From a virus, in IMG/VR virus record IMGVR_UViG_3300042876_000381, positions 1 to 39,287 of that record: DNA of 39,287 bases; one strand, 5' to 3'. Shown piece by piece: positions 1 to 6,341 of this stretch. The first letter of the stretch is position 1; each line of letters starts with the position of its first letter. Both the position numbers and the translations under genes were made by a program. The notes under the pieces were generated by a model. It was not told where the DNA came from and made no database searches. It saw only the letters and a program-made list of their open reading frames with translations.

Positions 1-565
1 CGTCAAGAACGGCAAATACGATAGCGTTTGGCAACTTTGGGAAAAGCGCCGCTTTCTGTCTAGTCCGAAGGGCGCGATCTGCACAAACGAAATGAAGGTC
101 ATTCCGCGCATGGACTTCCAGTTGCCGAGCGATCGCCATGTGTTCGGCTATACAGCCGACGCAGCCGACATAAAACGCGCCATAGACTTTCGCGCCCGCT
201 GGGATTTGATGGACGTTGAAACGCCGTTAATTGATGCGGGGCTGAACAAGTCGAACGTGCTGGCGATGATCGAAGGCGCGGGCATAAAGCTGCCAGTGCT
301 TTACGGCCTTGGCTTCCACAATAACAACTGCATCCCATGTGTGAAGGCGACAAGCCCCGATTATTGGTCGCTGGTCCGCCGCGAATTTCCGGCTGAATTT
401 GAGCGCATGGCAAAGCTATCGCGTGAACTGAACGTGCGCCTCACCCGCATAAAAGAGGAGCGCATATTCATTGATGAAATACCGGCTGACTGGCCCTGCA
501 CCAACCCGATTGCCCCGGCCTGCGATTTCATGTGCCAATTTGCAGAAATGGACAAAGCGGCATGA
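1..565 (+). CDS. PAPS reductase-like protein, C-terminal part (gene crosses the window edge)
   Basis: Open from base 2, with no start needed before the ATG at 92. This is the C-terminal 187 residues of the gene that begins at 39102. Visible motifs fit the phosphoadenosine phosphosulfate reductase / ATP pyrophosphatase superfamily: GAICTNEMK soon after the edge, where the family has GxxCTxxxK, and a Cys pair in NNNCIPCVKA that could help bind a metal or an Fe-S centre. Joined to the 62 residues at the right edge, the protein is about 249 aa, a normal phage length. Phage versions are usually uncharacterised. They may act in sulfur metabolism or nucleic-acid modification, and the substrate cannot be told from the sequence. 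The next gene starts 28 bases downstream. Confidence 0.8.
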   Translation, partial: VKNGKYDSVWQLWEKRRFLSSPKGAICTNEMKVIPRMDFQLPSDRHVFGYTADAADIKRAIDFRARWDLMDVETPLIDAGLNKSNVLAMIEGAGIKLPVLYGLGFHNNNCIPCVKATSPDYWSLVRREFPAEFERMAKLSRELNVRLTRIKEERIFIDEIPADWPCTNPIAPACDFMCQFAEMDKAA

Positions 566-593
566 CCCGCGCCACCCCCAAAGGAGATGAAGA

Positions 594-806
594 ATGAGCG
601 AGGAACTGATCATAGCGAAATATCGAGTTGCTTACGAGCGTGCCAATGGCGTCCCGTTTGAGCGATCGCTCACCTATCGCAATGGCTGGTTTGTTTTTGA
701 AACTATCGTTGATGGCGAAGCATTGCTTGTGTCCAGACACCGTAAGGCCGTGCTGTTGCAAATGACCGACCGATTGAACACCCGTCCAGAAGGAAAGCCG
801 TCATGA
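594..806 (+). CDS. hypothetical protein, 70 aa
   Basis: Small soluble protein I do not recognise. The start has a good Shine-Dalgarno (AAAGGAGATGAAGA just upstream). Its TGA overlaps the ATG of the next gene by ATGA, the pattern used throughout this operon. It is part of the tail end of the rightward + strand operon, downstream of the PAPS-reductase-like gene. Confidence 0.7.
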   Translation: MSEELIIAKYRVAYERANGVPFERSLTYRNGWFVFETIVDGEALLVSRHRKAVLLQMTDRLNTRPEGKPS

Positions 807-964
807 AGGAATTGATTGAACGCTTGAAGTGCAAAATCGGCCTGCATGATTGGGGCGCAGAAACTCGCAGGCCTGTGGCGATGGCAGGGGCGCAATTGGT
901 CGTCCAGCTTCGTAGCAAATGCTCGAAATGCAGCAAGGAAAGGGTTGGCCATGACTACGTTTGA
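803..964 (+). CDS. small CxxC protein, 53 aa
   Basis: Starts at an ATG that overlaps the previous stop (ATGA). The protein begins MKELIERLKCKIGLHDW and carries a later CSKCSK pair. The spacing of Cys10, His15 and Cys40/Cys43 suggests a small zinc ribbon, as in short phage proteins of the DUF1660 type. Function unknown. A possible 18-codon ORF overlaps its end (951-1007). Confidence 0.65.
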   Translation: MKELIERLKCKIGLHDWGAETRRPVAMAGAQLVVQLRSKCSKCSKERVGHDYV

Positions 965-1008
965 TGCCCGCATAGCCGCTCTATCAGCCCAAGCGGAAGG
1001 GGAGTGAT

Positions 1009-1188
1009 ATGCCCTTAAACGTGCCATCAATGAACAAGCCCGCCAAGCCATCGCTTTGGTCAAGGTTCTGGCAGCCGAACTTCAAAAGCCCGTTCTGGGA
1101 TGGCTTTTGGCGGGTCTATCGGCACTTCATTTGGACCATGCCGCTGGCGTTTCTGCTTGGCATTGCTTTGCGGGAGATGTTCCCATGA
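1009..1188 (+). CDS. small Trp-rich membrane protein, 59 aa
   Basis: Starts at an ATG with GGGGAG just upstream and ends in an ATGA overlap with the next gene. The N-terminal half is basic and rich in Trp and Phe (SLWSRFWQPNFKSPFWDGFW), followed by one probable membrane helix (FIWTMPLAFLLGIAL). An inner-membrane location is inferred. I know no family for it. Confidence 0.65.
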   Translation: MPLNVPSMNKPAKPSLWSRFWQPNFKSPFWDGFWRVYRHFIWTMPLAFLLGIALREMFP

Positions 1189-1529
1189 CTAGCAAGGAAC
1201 CCCCGATGGACAATAACCAGATCGCTGCAATCGCACGAGAGGATGTCATGATTGTTATTCAGCGCGACAATAAGGGAAAGCCGACAGTCTGGTGTGACCC
1301 CGAAATTGTTGACCTCATCACAGCATTAAATGGCGGCGGCATCCCTACAATCGCCTCTTGTTCGGGGCACGGACATAGGCCCGGCCGCATCATGCTTGCT
1401 GATGGGCGCAATCTATTCATCACTCGCAATCAGGATGATGTAGAGCAAATCGAAGCCCAATTTCCGTATGATATAAACGGAGAGATCGCAGCCGTCCGCA
1501 AGCATTTGGAGACAGCCAATGGCGAGTAA
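1185..1529 (+). CDS. conserved phage hypothetical protein, 114 aa
   Basis: The ATG at 1185 overlaps the previous stop. A second ATG at 1206 has AAGGA upstream and could be the real start. The core reads PTIASCSGHGHRPGRI followed by LADGRNLFIT, a motif I associate with a family of small uncharacterised phage proteins. Possible catalytic or metal-binding residues are the Cys and two His in SCSGHGH. The end overlaps the next gene by 11 bases. Confidence 0.75.
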   Translation: MTSKEPPMDNNQIAAIAREDVMIVIQRDNKGKPTVWCDPEIVDLITALNGGGIPTIASCSGHGHRPGRIMLADGRNLFITRNQDDVEQIEAQFPYDINGEIAAVRKHLETANGE

Positions 1530-1860
1530 GGCAAGAGAGATTTGGGAAGCGGCAGAGGACGCATATGACAGGGAATTGAACAATCCCGGCAGCACTGGCC
1601 TGTCACCGGAGAACAATGCTGCCGCTGTAATTCAAGTCGCCATAGACGCAGCCCGCGCCGACGAACGCGCCAAGACCAAGGCAGCGTGTGCGGGGATTGC
1701 GCGGCGACGAATGGACGAGCGTTTTGAGGAGTTTGGCACCCGCGAACCGGATACCAACGCCTGTTATTATACAGGCCCAGCAGCCGAAATGTATGAGGCT
1801 CTCGATGAAGAGGCCGACGACATCGCAACCGCAATTGAGCAATGGGAGCCGAACACATGA
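1519..1860 (+). CDS. hypothetical protein, 113 aa
   Basis: Predicted largely helical and acidic toward the C-terminus. The middle, AAVIQVAIDAARADERAK, resembles short helical segments common in phage accessory proteins of unknown role. It overlaps the genes on both sides, by 11 bases upstream and by ATGA downstream, so it is very probably translated as part of the operon. Confidence 0.7.
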   Translation: MASKAREIWEAAEDAYDRELNNPGSTGLSPENNAAAVIQVAIDAARADERAKTKAACAGIARRRMDERFEEFGTREPDTNACYYTGPAAEMYEALDEEADDIATAIEQWEPNT

Positions 1861-2177
1861 CACAGCCTGAACCGGAATCGTTAATCACAACTGGTCACAT
1901 GCGGTCTATGGCAAATGCCGTGCGTCAGAAAATGCCGAATACCGCAATATATTTGGATGAAGCGGCGCGACGTATCGACGCAGCAGCCCCCGACCTCGCC
2001 CGCAAGGCAGCACTGGCGGATAAGCTGGTGGACCACATTGCCGAGCAGATCACGCACATCGAAACGCGCGTAAAGGACGGCACAGAAATGGGCGCGTCAA
2101 TCTGGCGGCTCGCACTTGAGGACATTGTGCGCGAAAATCGCCAAGTCCTCACCGAATGGGAGAAGATCAATGGATAA
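1857..2177 (+). CDS. hypothetical protein, 106 aa
   Basis: The ATG overlaps the preceding TGA. An upstream in-frame ATG at 1842 is less likely. The protein is helical (AARRIDAAAPDLARKAALADKL) with no recognisable domain. The end overlaps the next gene by 8 bases. Confidence 0.65.
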   Translation: MTQPEPESLITTGHMRSMANAVRQKMPNTAIYLDEAARRIDAAAPDLARKAALADKLVDHIAEQITHIETRVKDGTEMGASIWRLALEDIVRENRQVLTEWEKING

Positions 2178-2499
2178 GCCAGACACAACGCAGGCTTTCA
2201 CGACACCGGCCATGCAGGCAGAGGCGAATGTGCTTGCCCGGTTCCCCGATTGGCAGCCGAGTGAGGCCATGCTTGGCTATGCGCGGGCTTTCGCCAAAGA
2301 AGCCGAACGCATCGCATGGGATGCCGCAATTCCCCATCAAGCTACGCTGGGAATGGTGAAGACGGCGGCAGATGCTTGCTTTGAAGCAACAGGCGTTCTT
2401 GTTACCAACAACGGCATGAAATCCGCAGCCGATGCGATGCTGGCCGTTATGCGGGGAGAGACCGCCATGCTCGACCAGATCGAAGGGAAGCTGAAATGA
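2170..2499 (+). CDS. hypothetical protein, 109 aa
   Basis: Start chosen at 2170, where GGGAGAAG lies just upstream and the overlap with the previous gene is short. The protein is soluble and helical (YARAFAKEAERIAWDAA). No domain recognised. ATGA overlap with the next gene. Confidence 0.65.
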   Translation: MDKPDTTQAFTTPAMQAEANVLARFPDWQPSEAMLGYARAFAKEAERIAWDAAIPHQATLGMVKTAADACFEATGVLVTNNGMKSAADAMLAVMRGETAMLDQIEGKLK

Positions 2500-2711
2500 G
2501 CAACCACTATGGTTATTCGACGCTGGCCATGCAATCGCTGGAAAAGGCTGGCTACAAGGTGACGGTCGCAGATGGGTGCATACCCGGCCTGTGGAACGTG
2601 CAGGGTTTGGCCAGTGATGTTACGACCAATCAGCTTTTGGATTTGGCAGATAGCCATGGCGTCCATCCGCTTTCCATACCGTCGCCTTTTGCAAGGAACT
2701 CAATGCCATGA
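2496..2711 (+). CDS. hypothetical protein, 71 aa
   Basis: The N-terminal half, SLEKAGYKVTVADGCIPGLW, reads as a small alpha/beta fold. The C-terminal tail is proline-rich. No family recognised. ATGA overlaps at both ends support translation. Confidence 0.6.
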   Translation: MSNHYGYSTLAMQSLEKAGYKVTVADGCIPGLWNVQGLASDVTTNQLLDLADSHGVHPLSIPSPFARNSMP

Positions 2712-3019
2712 CAGACCATGTTGAACGCGCCGCCGTGATCGCTGCTGTTGAAAACGCTGTGACTTGCGGCGGATTAGGCGAACGTGCTTTCGAACGCATT
2801 ATCGCAGACGACGCCATAGCAGCCATTAAGGCGCTCCCCGCTACCGACCCTGCAATGACAGACGATGTGAAGGCGCTGGTTGCATTGCTGGAAAGCGGGC
2901 TTGACTGGACCGTCAACAAAAGAGCAGCCCAAGCCCTTACCGACCTATCCGCCCGCGTTGTGGAGTTGGAGGGACTTGTGCGCGCTCTTACCCCCAATGG
3001 TTGCTTACCGAAGCCCTAA
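2708..3019 (+). CDS. hypothetical protein, 103 aa
   Basis: Helical protein containing AIAAIKALPATDP, a segment type common in small phage proteins of no known function. The C-terminal half looks like an amphipathic or coiled helix (ALTDLSARVVELEGLVRAL). It is followed by a 39-base gap before the next gene. Confidence 0.65.
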   Translation: MTDHVERAAVIAAVENAVTCGGLGERAFERIIADDAIAAIKALPATDPAMTDDVKALVALLESGLDWTVNKRAAQALTDLSARVVELEGLVRALTPNGCLPKP

Positions 3020-3058
3020 CCCACTCACAGGCTGGCTAATATCTGATAGGAATAACGC

Positions 3059-3334
3059 ATGGAATGGCAACCGATTGAAACTGTGCCGGATCACGATAAT
3101 ATCTTGGTTTGGGCAAGGTCTGACAATACCATCAATGGCCTGTCTTATGAGAGCGTTGATGGCTGGAGTGATTTTGCAATCCACATCATTGCCTATTCCT
3201 ATAAAGATGAAACAGCACCGCTCGGCAGGGCTTTCAAAAGCACAGAATCGGATGGTTGGGGCGAGTCCAATTTGACGATTTGGCCAACCCACTGGATGCT
3301 CAACCCACCGGCTCCGCAAGCCTCTTCGCAATGA
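3059..3334 (+). CDS. DUF551-like phage protein, 91 aa
   Basis: Begins MEWQPIETVPDHDNILVW and contains IWPTHWMLNPPAPQ near the C-terminus. This is the layout of DUF551 (W-x-P-I opening and THWM-x-x-P-x-P closing), a family found in many phages with no known activity. A 154-base gap follows (3335-3488), in which I see only a weak promoter-like TATGAT at 3473-3478. Confidence 0.8.
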   Translation: MEWQPIETVPDHDNILVWARSDNTINGLSYESVDGWSDFAIHIIAYSYKDETAPLGRAFKSTESDGWGESNLTIWPTHWMLNPPAPQASSQ

Positions 3335-3488
3335 GAGGGTGACGCGGCGGCGGCGGGTTTTTATAGCCGCTCTAACCTTGGCCTCAGCCACGATCGCTCG
3401 CAGCGCCGCGTCCATTATTCACTACACTATTGCACTGGGGATGGCAAGAGTTTGTTGCGGTTTGGGGCGGGTTATGATAGGAGAGATT

Positions 3489-3689
3489 ATGGCAAACGAT
3501 GAAATGGTTGAAGGATATTTAGACGGCTTCGATCTGGATAATCCAGAGCCTAGCGACAATCGCAGTCATTCGTATCGCCACGGCTTTGCAAACGGTCGTG
3601 CTGACAAAACGGGCAAGCCAGCCTTTCCAAGCGCAGAAGTCGCTCGATTGCGGGCGGAGGCGGCTATGGAAATGGACGCCGCTACCTAA
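3489..3689 (+). CDS. small hypothetical protein, weakly Rmf-like, 66 aa
   Basis: Start chosen at the ATG with AGGAGA five bases upstream. A longer reading from 3339 is mostly low-complexity and unlikely. The core EGYLDGFDL...YRHGFANGRADKTGK repeats a Y/F-x-x-G-F pattern loosely like ribosome modulation factor. That is a weak resemblance, not an assignment. It stands apart from its neighbours by non-coding gaps of 154 and 48 bases, unlike the rest of the operon, so it may have its own promoter. Confidence 0.6.
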   Translation: MANDEMVEGYLDGFDLDNPEPSDNRSHSYRHGFANGRADKTGKPAFPSAEVARLRAEAAMEMDAAT

Positions 3690-3737
3690 TCCCCCTCAAC
3701 AGCCAGCCCCGCCGCCTTTAGCGCCCTAGGAGAATTT

Positions 3738-3842
3738 ATGGAATGGCTAATCATACCTGCGCTGCTTTTTGCGGCATGGCTGCAGCCCACGAACAAGGGC
3801 CGAACCTATATTGGCAATCCGCCGCAATCGCCTTGGGTGTAA
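3738..3842 (+). CDS. micro-protein with one membrane helix, 34 aa
   Basis: Starts at an ATG with AGGAG five bases upstream. The N-terminal half MEWLIIPALLFAAWL is a probable membrane anchor, and the rest is polar and proline-containing. It is the last + strand gene. Its TAA ends one base before the TAG of the oppositely oriented spanin gene. Confidence 0.5.
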   Translation: MEWLIIPALLFAAWLQPTNKGRTYIGNPPQSPWV

Positions 3843-3843
3843 C

Positions 3844-4440
3844 CTAATCCGCCTCCTCCGCTAACCCCGCAGTTACCTGATCGCGCGCCCAGTTACCAGC
3901 GTTTATTCCGGCTTTGGCGAGGTCGTTGAGCAATTCAAAGTCTCCGGTGGATACCACGATGGAAGTTTCGGACAAGCCGTCATCCCCTTCGGCAACACGA
4001 TTTTCGGCGGCGGTATTGGTTCCGCTGCTATAGGCAGGACAGACTTTTGACAGCCTGTTGTTATCAGCATAGCGGGCAGAAGCGTCCCGAATAGCAATAG
4101 CGTTGAGATTTGCTTTTTCACGATTGAGCCTTTCGATCTGGATTTGCTTGTCAGTGACCGCCTTGTTCATTGCAATCTGTGCGGCGCGTGCGACTTCGCT
4201 TGCTGCCTTCATGGCGGCAATGGTCTTGTCCCGTTGTTCGACAGTCGCCAGCGCCTTTTCAGCCCGTCCCTGCCACTTGGCGTTGGATAGCCACAGGAAG
4301 CCCACAGAAGCCACCAGAGCGACGATAAGGACGTGCCGCCAGTCAGAGAGCACCCAGCGCACCCCTGCCTTCACAGCGCGTCCTAGAGCCTGTCCTATGC
4401 CGAGTAGCTTGAAGCCGATTGTTGCAAGTCCTAATGGCAT
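3844..4440 (-). CDS. inner-membrane spanin (Rz-like), 198 aa
   Basis: Last gene of the late operon and the last step of lysis: spanins fuse or disrupt the outer membrane after peptidoglycan is cut. The N-terminal ~30 residues precede one membrane helix (HVLIVALVASVGFLWL). A long periplasmic coiled-coil follows (about residues 55-115), as expected for Rz. An Rz1-like lipoprotein gene lies inside it in another frame, which supports the call. Start: ATG with GAAAGGAC seven bases upstream. Confidence 0.8.
   Translation of the reverse strand: MPLGLATIGFKLLGIGQALGRAVKAGVRWVLSDWRHVLIVALVASVGFLWLSNAKWQGRAEKALATVEQRDKTIAAMKAASEVARAAQIAMNKAVTDKQIQIERLNREKANLNAIAIRDASARYADNNRLSKVCPAYSSGTNTAAENRVAEGDDGLSETSIVVSTGDFELLNDLAKAGINAGNWARDQVTAGLAEEAD
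3903..4121 (-). CDS. outer-membrane lipoprotein spanin (Rz1-like), nested in Rz
   Basis: 72-aa ORF starting at GTG with AAAGG seven bases upstream, wholly inside the Rz-like gene in another frame. It has a lipoprotein signal: a basic start (MKKQ), a hydrophobic stretch (LLLFGTLLPAMLI) and a Cys at position 24 in ITTGC. A proline-rich segment follows (AEPIPPPKIVLPKG), typical of Rz1. The lipobox is not canonical, with Thr rather than Leu at -3. A nested Rz1 is a known arrangement in lambda, so I trust this despite the loose lipobox. Confidence 0.75.
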   Translation of the reverse strand: MKKQISTLLLFGTLLPAMLITTGCQKSVLPIAAEPIPPPKIVLPKGMTACPKLPSWYPPETLNCSTTSPKPE

Positions 4441-4497
4441 GTGCTATGTCCTTTCTCGCCAGTGTGATCCTGCGAAGGCAGGGGTAGGTCTGGCACC

Positions 4498-4571
4498 GAG
4501 TGACGCGGGGCATAAGACGCCTACGCCTTAGCCTTGTGAATATGGTGCAAGGTATGAAGCCCGCGTCACTC
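4498..4571 (-). repeat. 12-bp inverted repeat between holin and spanin genes
   Basis: Perfect arms GAGTGACGCGGG (4498-4509) and CCCGCGTCACTC (4560-4571) flank 50 bases, with a smaller inner hairpin CCTTG/CAAGG. The right arm overlaps the end of the holin-like gene. The element fills most of a 125-base gap in an otherwise gapless operon, so the transcript here should fold. Attenuation, mRNA processing or timing of spanin translation are all possible roles. Confidence 0.6.
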
Positions 4572-4802
4572 ACCTTCCCCCGTTGGCGGCACATCATCCC
4601 GCCCCTTTGGCCGGAACGTCCCGATAACCCCAATCAGGCCAGTGGTTGCCGCACCGATGAACGCAAGCTGCGCATTGACCTTGGCAATCTGTTCTTCGGT
4701 CCCGTCAAGCTGCTGCACGATAATCACGCCGCACAATGTCAGGCCCACGATTGCCGCCAGTGTCGCCAGATAGGCCCACAGGGCTTCCCGAACGGATTTC
4801 AT
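4566..4802 (-). CDS. holin-like membrane protein, 78 aa
   Basis: Two probable membrane helices (about residues 9-31, LWAYLATLAAIVGLTLCGVI, and 46-64, LAFIGAATTGLIGVIG) separated by a charged linker, with a charged C-terminal tail. It lies directly downstream of the endolysin gene, with a 4-base overlap, in the lysis cassette. Size, topology and position fit a class II holin. The 76-aa protein at 5332-5562 is a competing candidate. Confidence 0.6.
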   Translation of the reverse strand: MKSVREALWAYLATLAAIVGLTLCGVIIVQQLDGTEEQIAKVNAQLAFIGAATTGLIGVIGTFRPKGRDDVPPTGEGE

Positions 4803-5335
4803 GCTTCATTCCGCGACAGAACACCCGTAGCGGCCACCCTATAGGGCTTCACGCTATCAGGCTTGGAATTATACACCGGACGCCTTACCGCAATGCAGCG
4901 GCTTTTCTCGATGCGCGTAACACTTACCCTGTTCGACTGATTGCCGCCCAGGACATGATAGGCCGTTGCGTCCTCTGCCACATAGAAGCCGACATGCCCC
5001 CCGCCGTTGCGGACAAATACCAGAACGTCGCCAAGGCCAGCCTCTGTAACGCCCGTCCCGAACTTCGCCCAATTGCGCGCCCATAGCGGAGAGGCAACGC
5101 CCCTCTTGCCCGCACGATGAACCACGATAGCCGCGAACAGCCCGCACCACGGAATGTCATCATCAGAGAAGCCAGCAATCGACACACCGGCAGCGTTCAA
5201 TTCATCCCGCCAGCCAATGATTGTCTTGTTGCTGCCCTTGCCGACAACCTCTTGGACGCCATGCAGTTTGACTGCTTCCTGTATCGTGCGGGGCAATTGG
5301 CCGACATTGGCCAGCCATTCGTATTTCGGTATCAT
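4799..5335 (-). CDS. endolysin, TIGR02594-type NlpC/P60-CHAP-like, 178 aa
   Basis: Peptidoglycan hydrolase of the lysis cassette. The central part matches the TIGR02594 / NlpC-P60-like fold: DIPWCGLFAAIVVHRAG with probable catalytic Cys64, then GLGDVLVF and GGGHVGFYV with probable catalytic His114, then LGGNQSNRV. No signal peptide is seen, so it needs a holin. It has 4-base overlaps on both sides. Cleavage of a cell-wall peptide bond is inferred from the family. Confidence 0.85.
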   Translation of the reverse strand: MIPKYEWLANVGQLPRTIQEAVKLHGVQEVVGKGSNKTIIGWRDELNAAGVSIAGFSDDDIPWCGLFAAIVVHRAGKRGVASPLWARNWAKFGTGVTEAGLGDVLVFVRNGGGHVGFYVAEDATAYHVLGGNQSNRVSVTRIEKSRCIAVRRPVYNSKPDSVKPYRVAATGVLSRNEA

Positions 5336-5562
5336 TTGCCCGTCCTTTCAATCAGCCGGTCCAGCTTGTCCTCTTGCCGTATCTGGCTTTCCCGAATGTC
5401 TTTCAGGGTTTGGTCCTTGGCCTTGTCATTGGCCTCCAAAACGGTCAGCCGGTTCTCGATGCTGCCAATGGTAATCATGTAACCGTAAAGCAGTCCGGCG
5501 ATGAAAATCAGGACGGCAACCCCGTTCCTAATCGTTATCTTGGTGTCGTCGCTCAACATCAC
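5332..5562 (-). CDS. membrane-anchored coiled-coil protein, 76 aa
   Basis: One probable membrane helix (residues 13-34, GVAVLIFIAGLLYGYMITIG) followed by a charged coiled coil rich in Glu, Lys and Asp. The layout resembles small phage lysis-module proteins such as haemolysin XhlA-like or antiholin-like proteins. It lies between the 153-aa membrane protein and the endolysin gene. A role in lysis is inferred from position only. Confidence 0.65.
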   Translation of the reverse strand: MMLSDDTKITIRNGVAVLIFIAGLLYGYMITIGSIENRLTVLEANDKAKDQTLKDIRESQIRQEDKLDRLIERTGK

Positions 5563-6020
5563 GCCCCCACGCTATTAGAAAGAGCGCGCGAGACACGACG
5601 GCTAACAAGCCCAAAGCCCCTGCGGCACAAATGAGTAAGCTGGCCTCCATGCCCTTCGCTCCACAACAAAAGAGCGACCATCATCACTTGGCCAACCATG
5701 TTCATCAGGTGCCAGTAATCATAAGCCGCTTCGGGTATTCCCGATTGTATGAAAGCGATGCTTGCCCCGATCCTCACCCCAAAGAGCAGACCAATCCATC
5801 CCTGTTCCCTGTCTGCCGGATCGCCCATAACGATTCCGGCACTTACCAAATCGACCGCCAGTTGCAGGCGCGGGTCAATCACAGGATCGACCAATAGCGC
5901 CCACAATGTCATGATGCCCGCATTGGCAAGAAAGACTGTTGCAACTCGCGATATGGCCGGGTTGCGTTGCCAATAGGCAAACAGACAGACCGCGAGTAAC
6001 GCATAATGCGTCCAGTGCAT
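5559..6020 (-). CDS. multi-pass membrane protein of the lysis module, 153 aa
   Basis: Three or four hydrophobic segments (residues 5-17, 26-44, 55-66 and about 77-92) and a hydrophobic MVGQVMMVALLLW near residue 110. It may be a holin or an unrelated inner-membrane protein. No family recognised. It overlaps its neighbours by 1 base upstream and 4 bases downstream. Confidence 0.6.
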   Translation of the reverse strand: MHWTHYALLAVCLFAYWQRNPAISRVATVFLANAGIMTLWALLVDPVIDPRLQLAVDLVSAGIVMGDPADREQGWIGLLFGVRIGASIAFIQSGIPEAAYDYWHLMNMVGQVMMVALLLWSEGHGGQLTHLCRRGFGLVSRRVSRALSNSVGA

Positions 6021-6154
6021 CAGTCGCCCCCGACCTCTTTAGGCGGTGGGGGAGGAGGCGGGGGAGGCGTTCCCGTCTTGGGAGGCGGCGGCGATACGAT
6101 ATTGCCCCCGTCATCCGGTGCCATGCTCGTCATGCGGTAAATCAGCTTGTCCAT
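6020..6154 (-). CDS. polyproline micro-protein, 44 aa
   Basis: Starts MDKLIYRMTSMAPDDGG, then runs through PPPPK and a block of nine prolines (encoded near 6041-6067) to a Gly/Asp end. The TGA overlaps the next ATG by one base, and 1 base separates it from the gene before. Function unknown. A polyproline run usually forms a stiff extended rod and can stall ribosomes that lack EF-P. Confidence 0.55.
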   Translation of the reverse strand: MDKLIYRMTSMAPDDGGNIVSPPPPKTGTPPPPPPPPPKEVGGD

Positions 6155-6155
6155 G

Positions 6156-6341
6156 TTATTCCCCTACTTCCCAAGATTGCGGTGCCGTGATGTTGGAAAC
6201 ATACCGACCGCGAACCATCGTGATGACGTCCACCCGCTCCTGTTCGCCGTCCGGTGTGTCAACCACCTGTTGACCCACTGTGTAGCTGTCGCAGTTGAAC
6301 TCCATTTCATGGCCGTTCGCCATGACAACGCGCAAAATCAT
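6156..6341 (-). CDS. hypothetical protein, 61 aa
   Basis: Start chosen at the ATG overlapping the tailspike stop (ATGA). A longer frame from 6428 overlaps the tailspike too far. The protein reads as an all-beta domain (ILRVVMANGHEMEFNCDSYT...RVDVITMVRGRYVSN). It is probably a small virion or tail-associated protein by position. No family recognised. Confidence 0.6.
   Translation of the reverse strand: MILRVVMANGHEMEFNCDSYTVGQQVVDTPDGEQERVDVITMVRGRYVSNITAPQSWEVGE

Noticed and set aside
951-1007. 18-codon ORF starting inside the CxxC protein gene
   Set aside because: It has a fair ribosome site but is too short and has nothing recognisable.
3451-3478. Promoter TTGTTG, 15 bases, TATGAT before the 66-aa gene
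   Set aside because: The -10 is good but the spacing is short, and the start would fall past the gene's own ribosome site.
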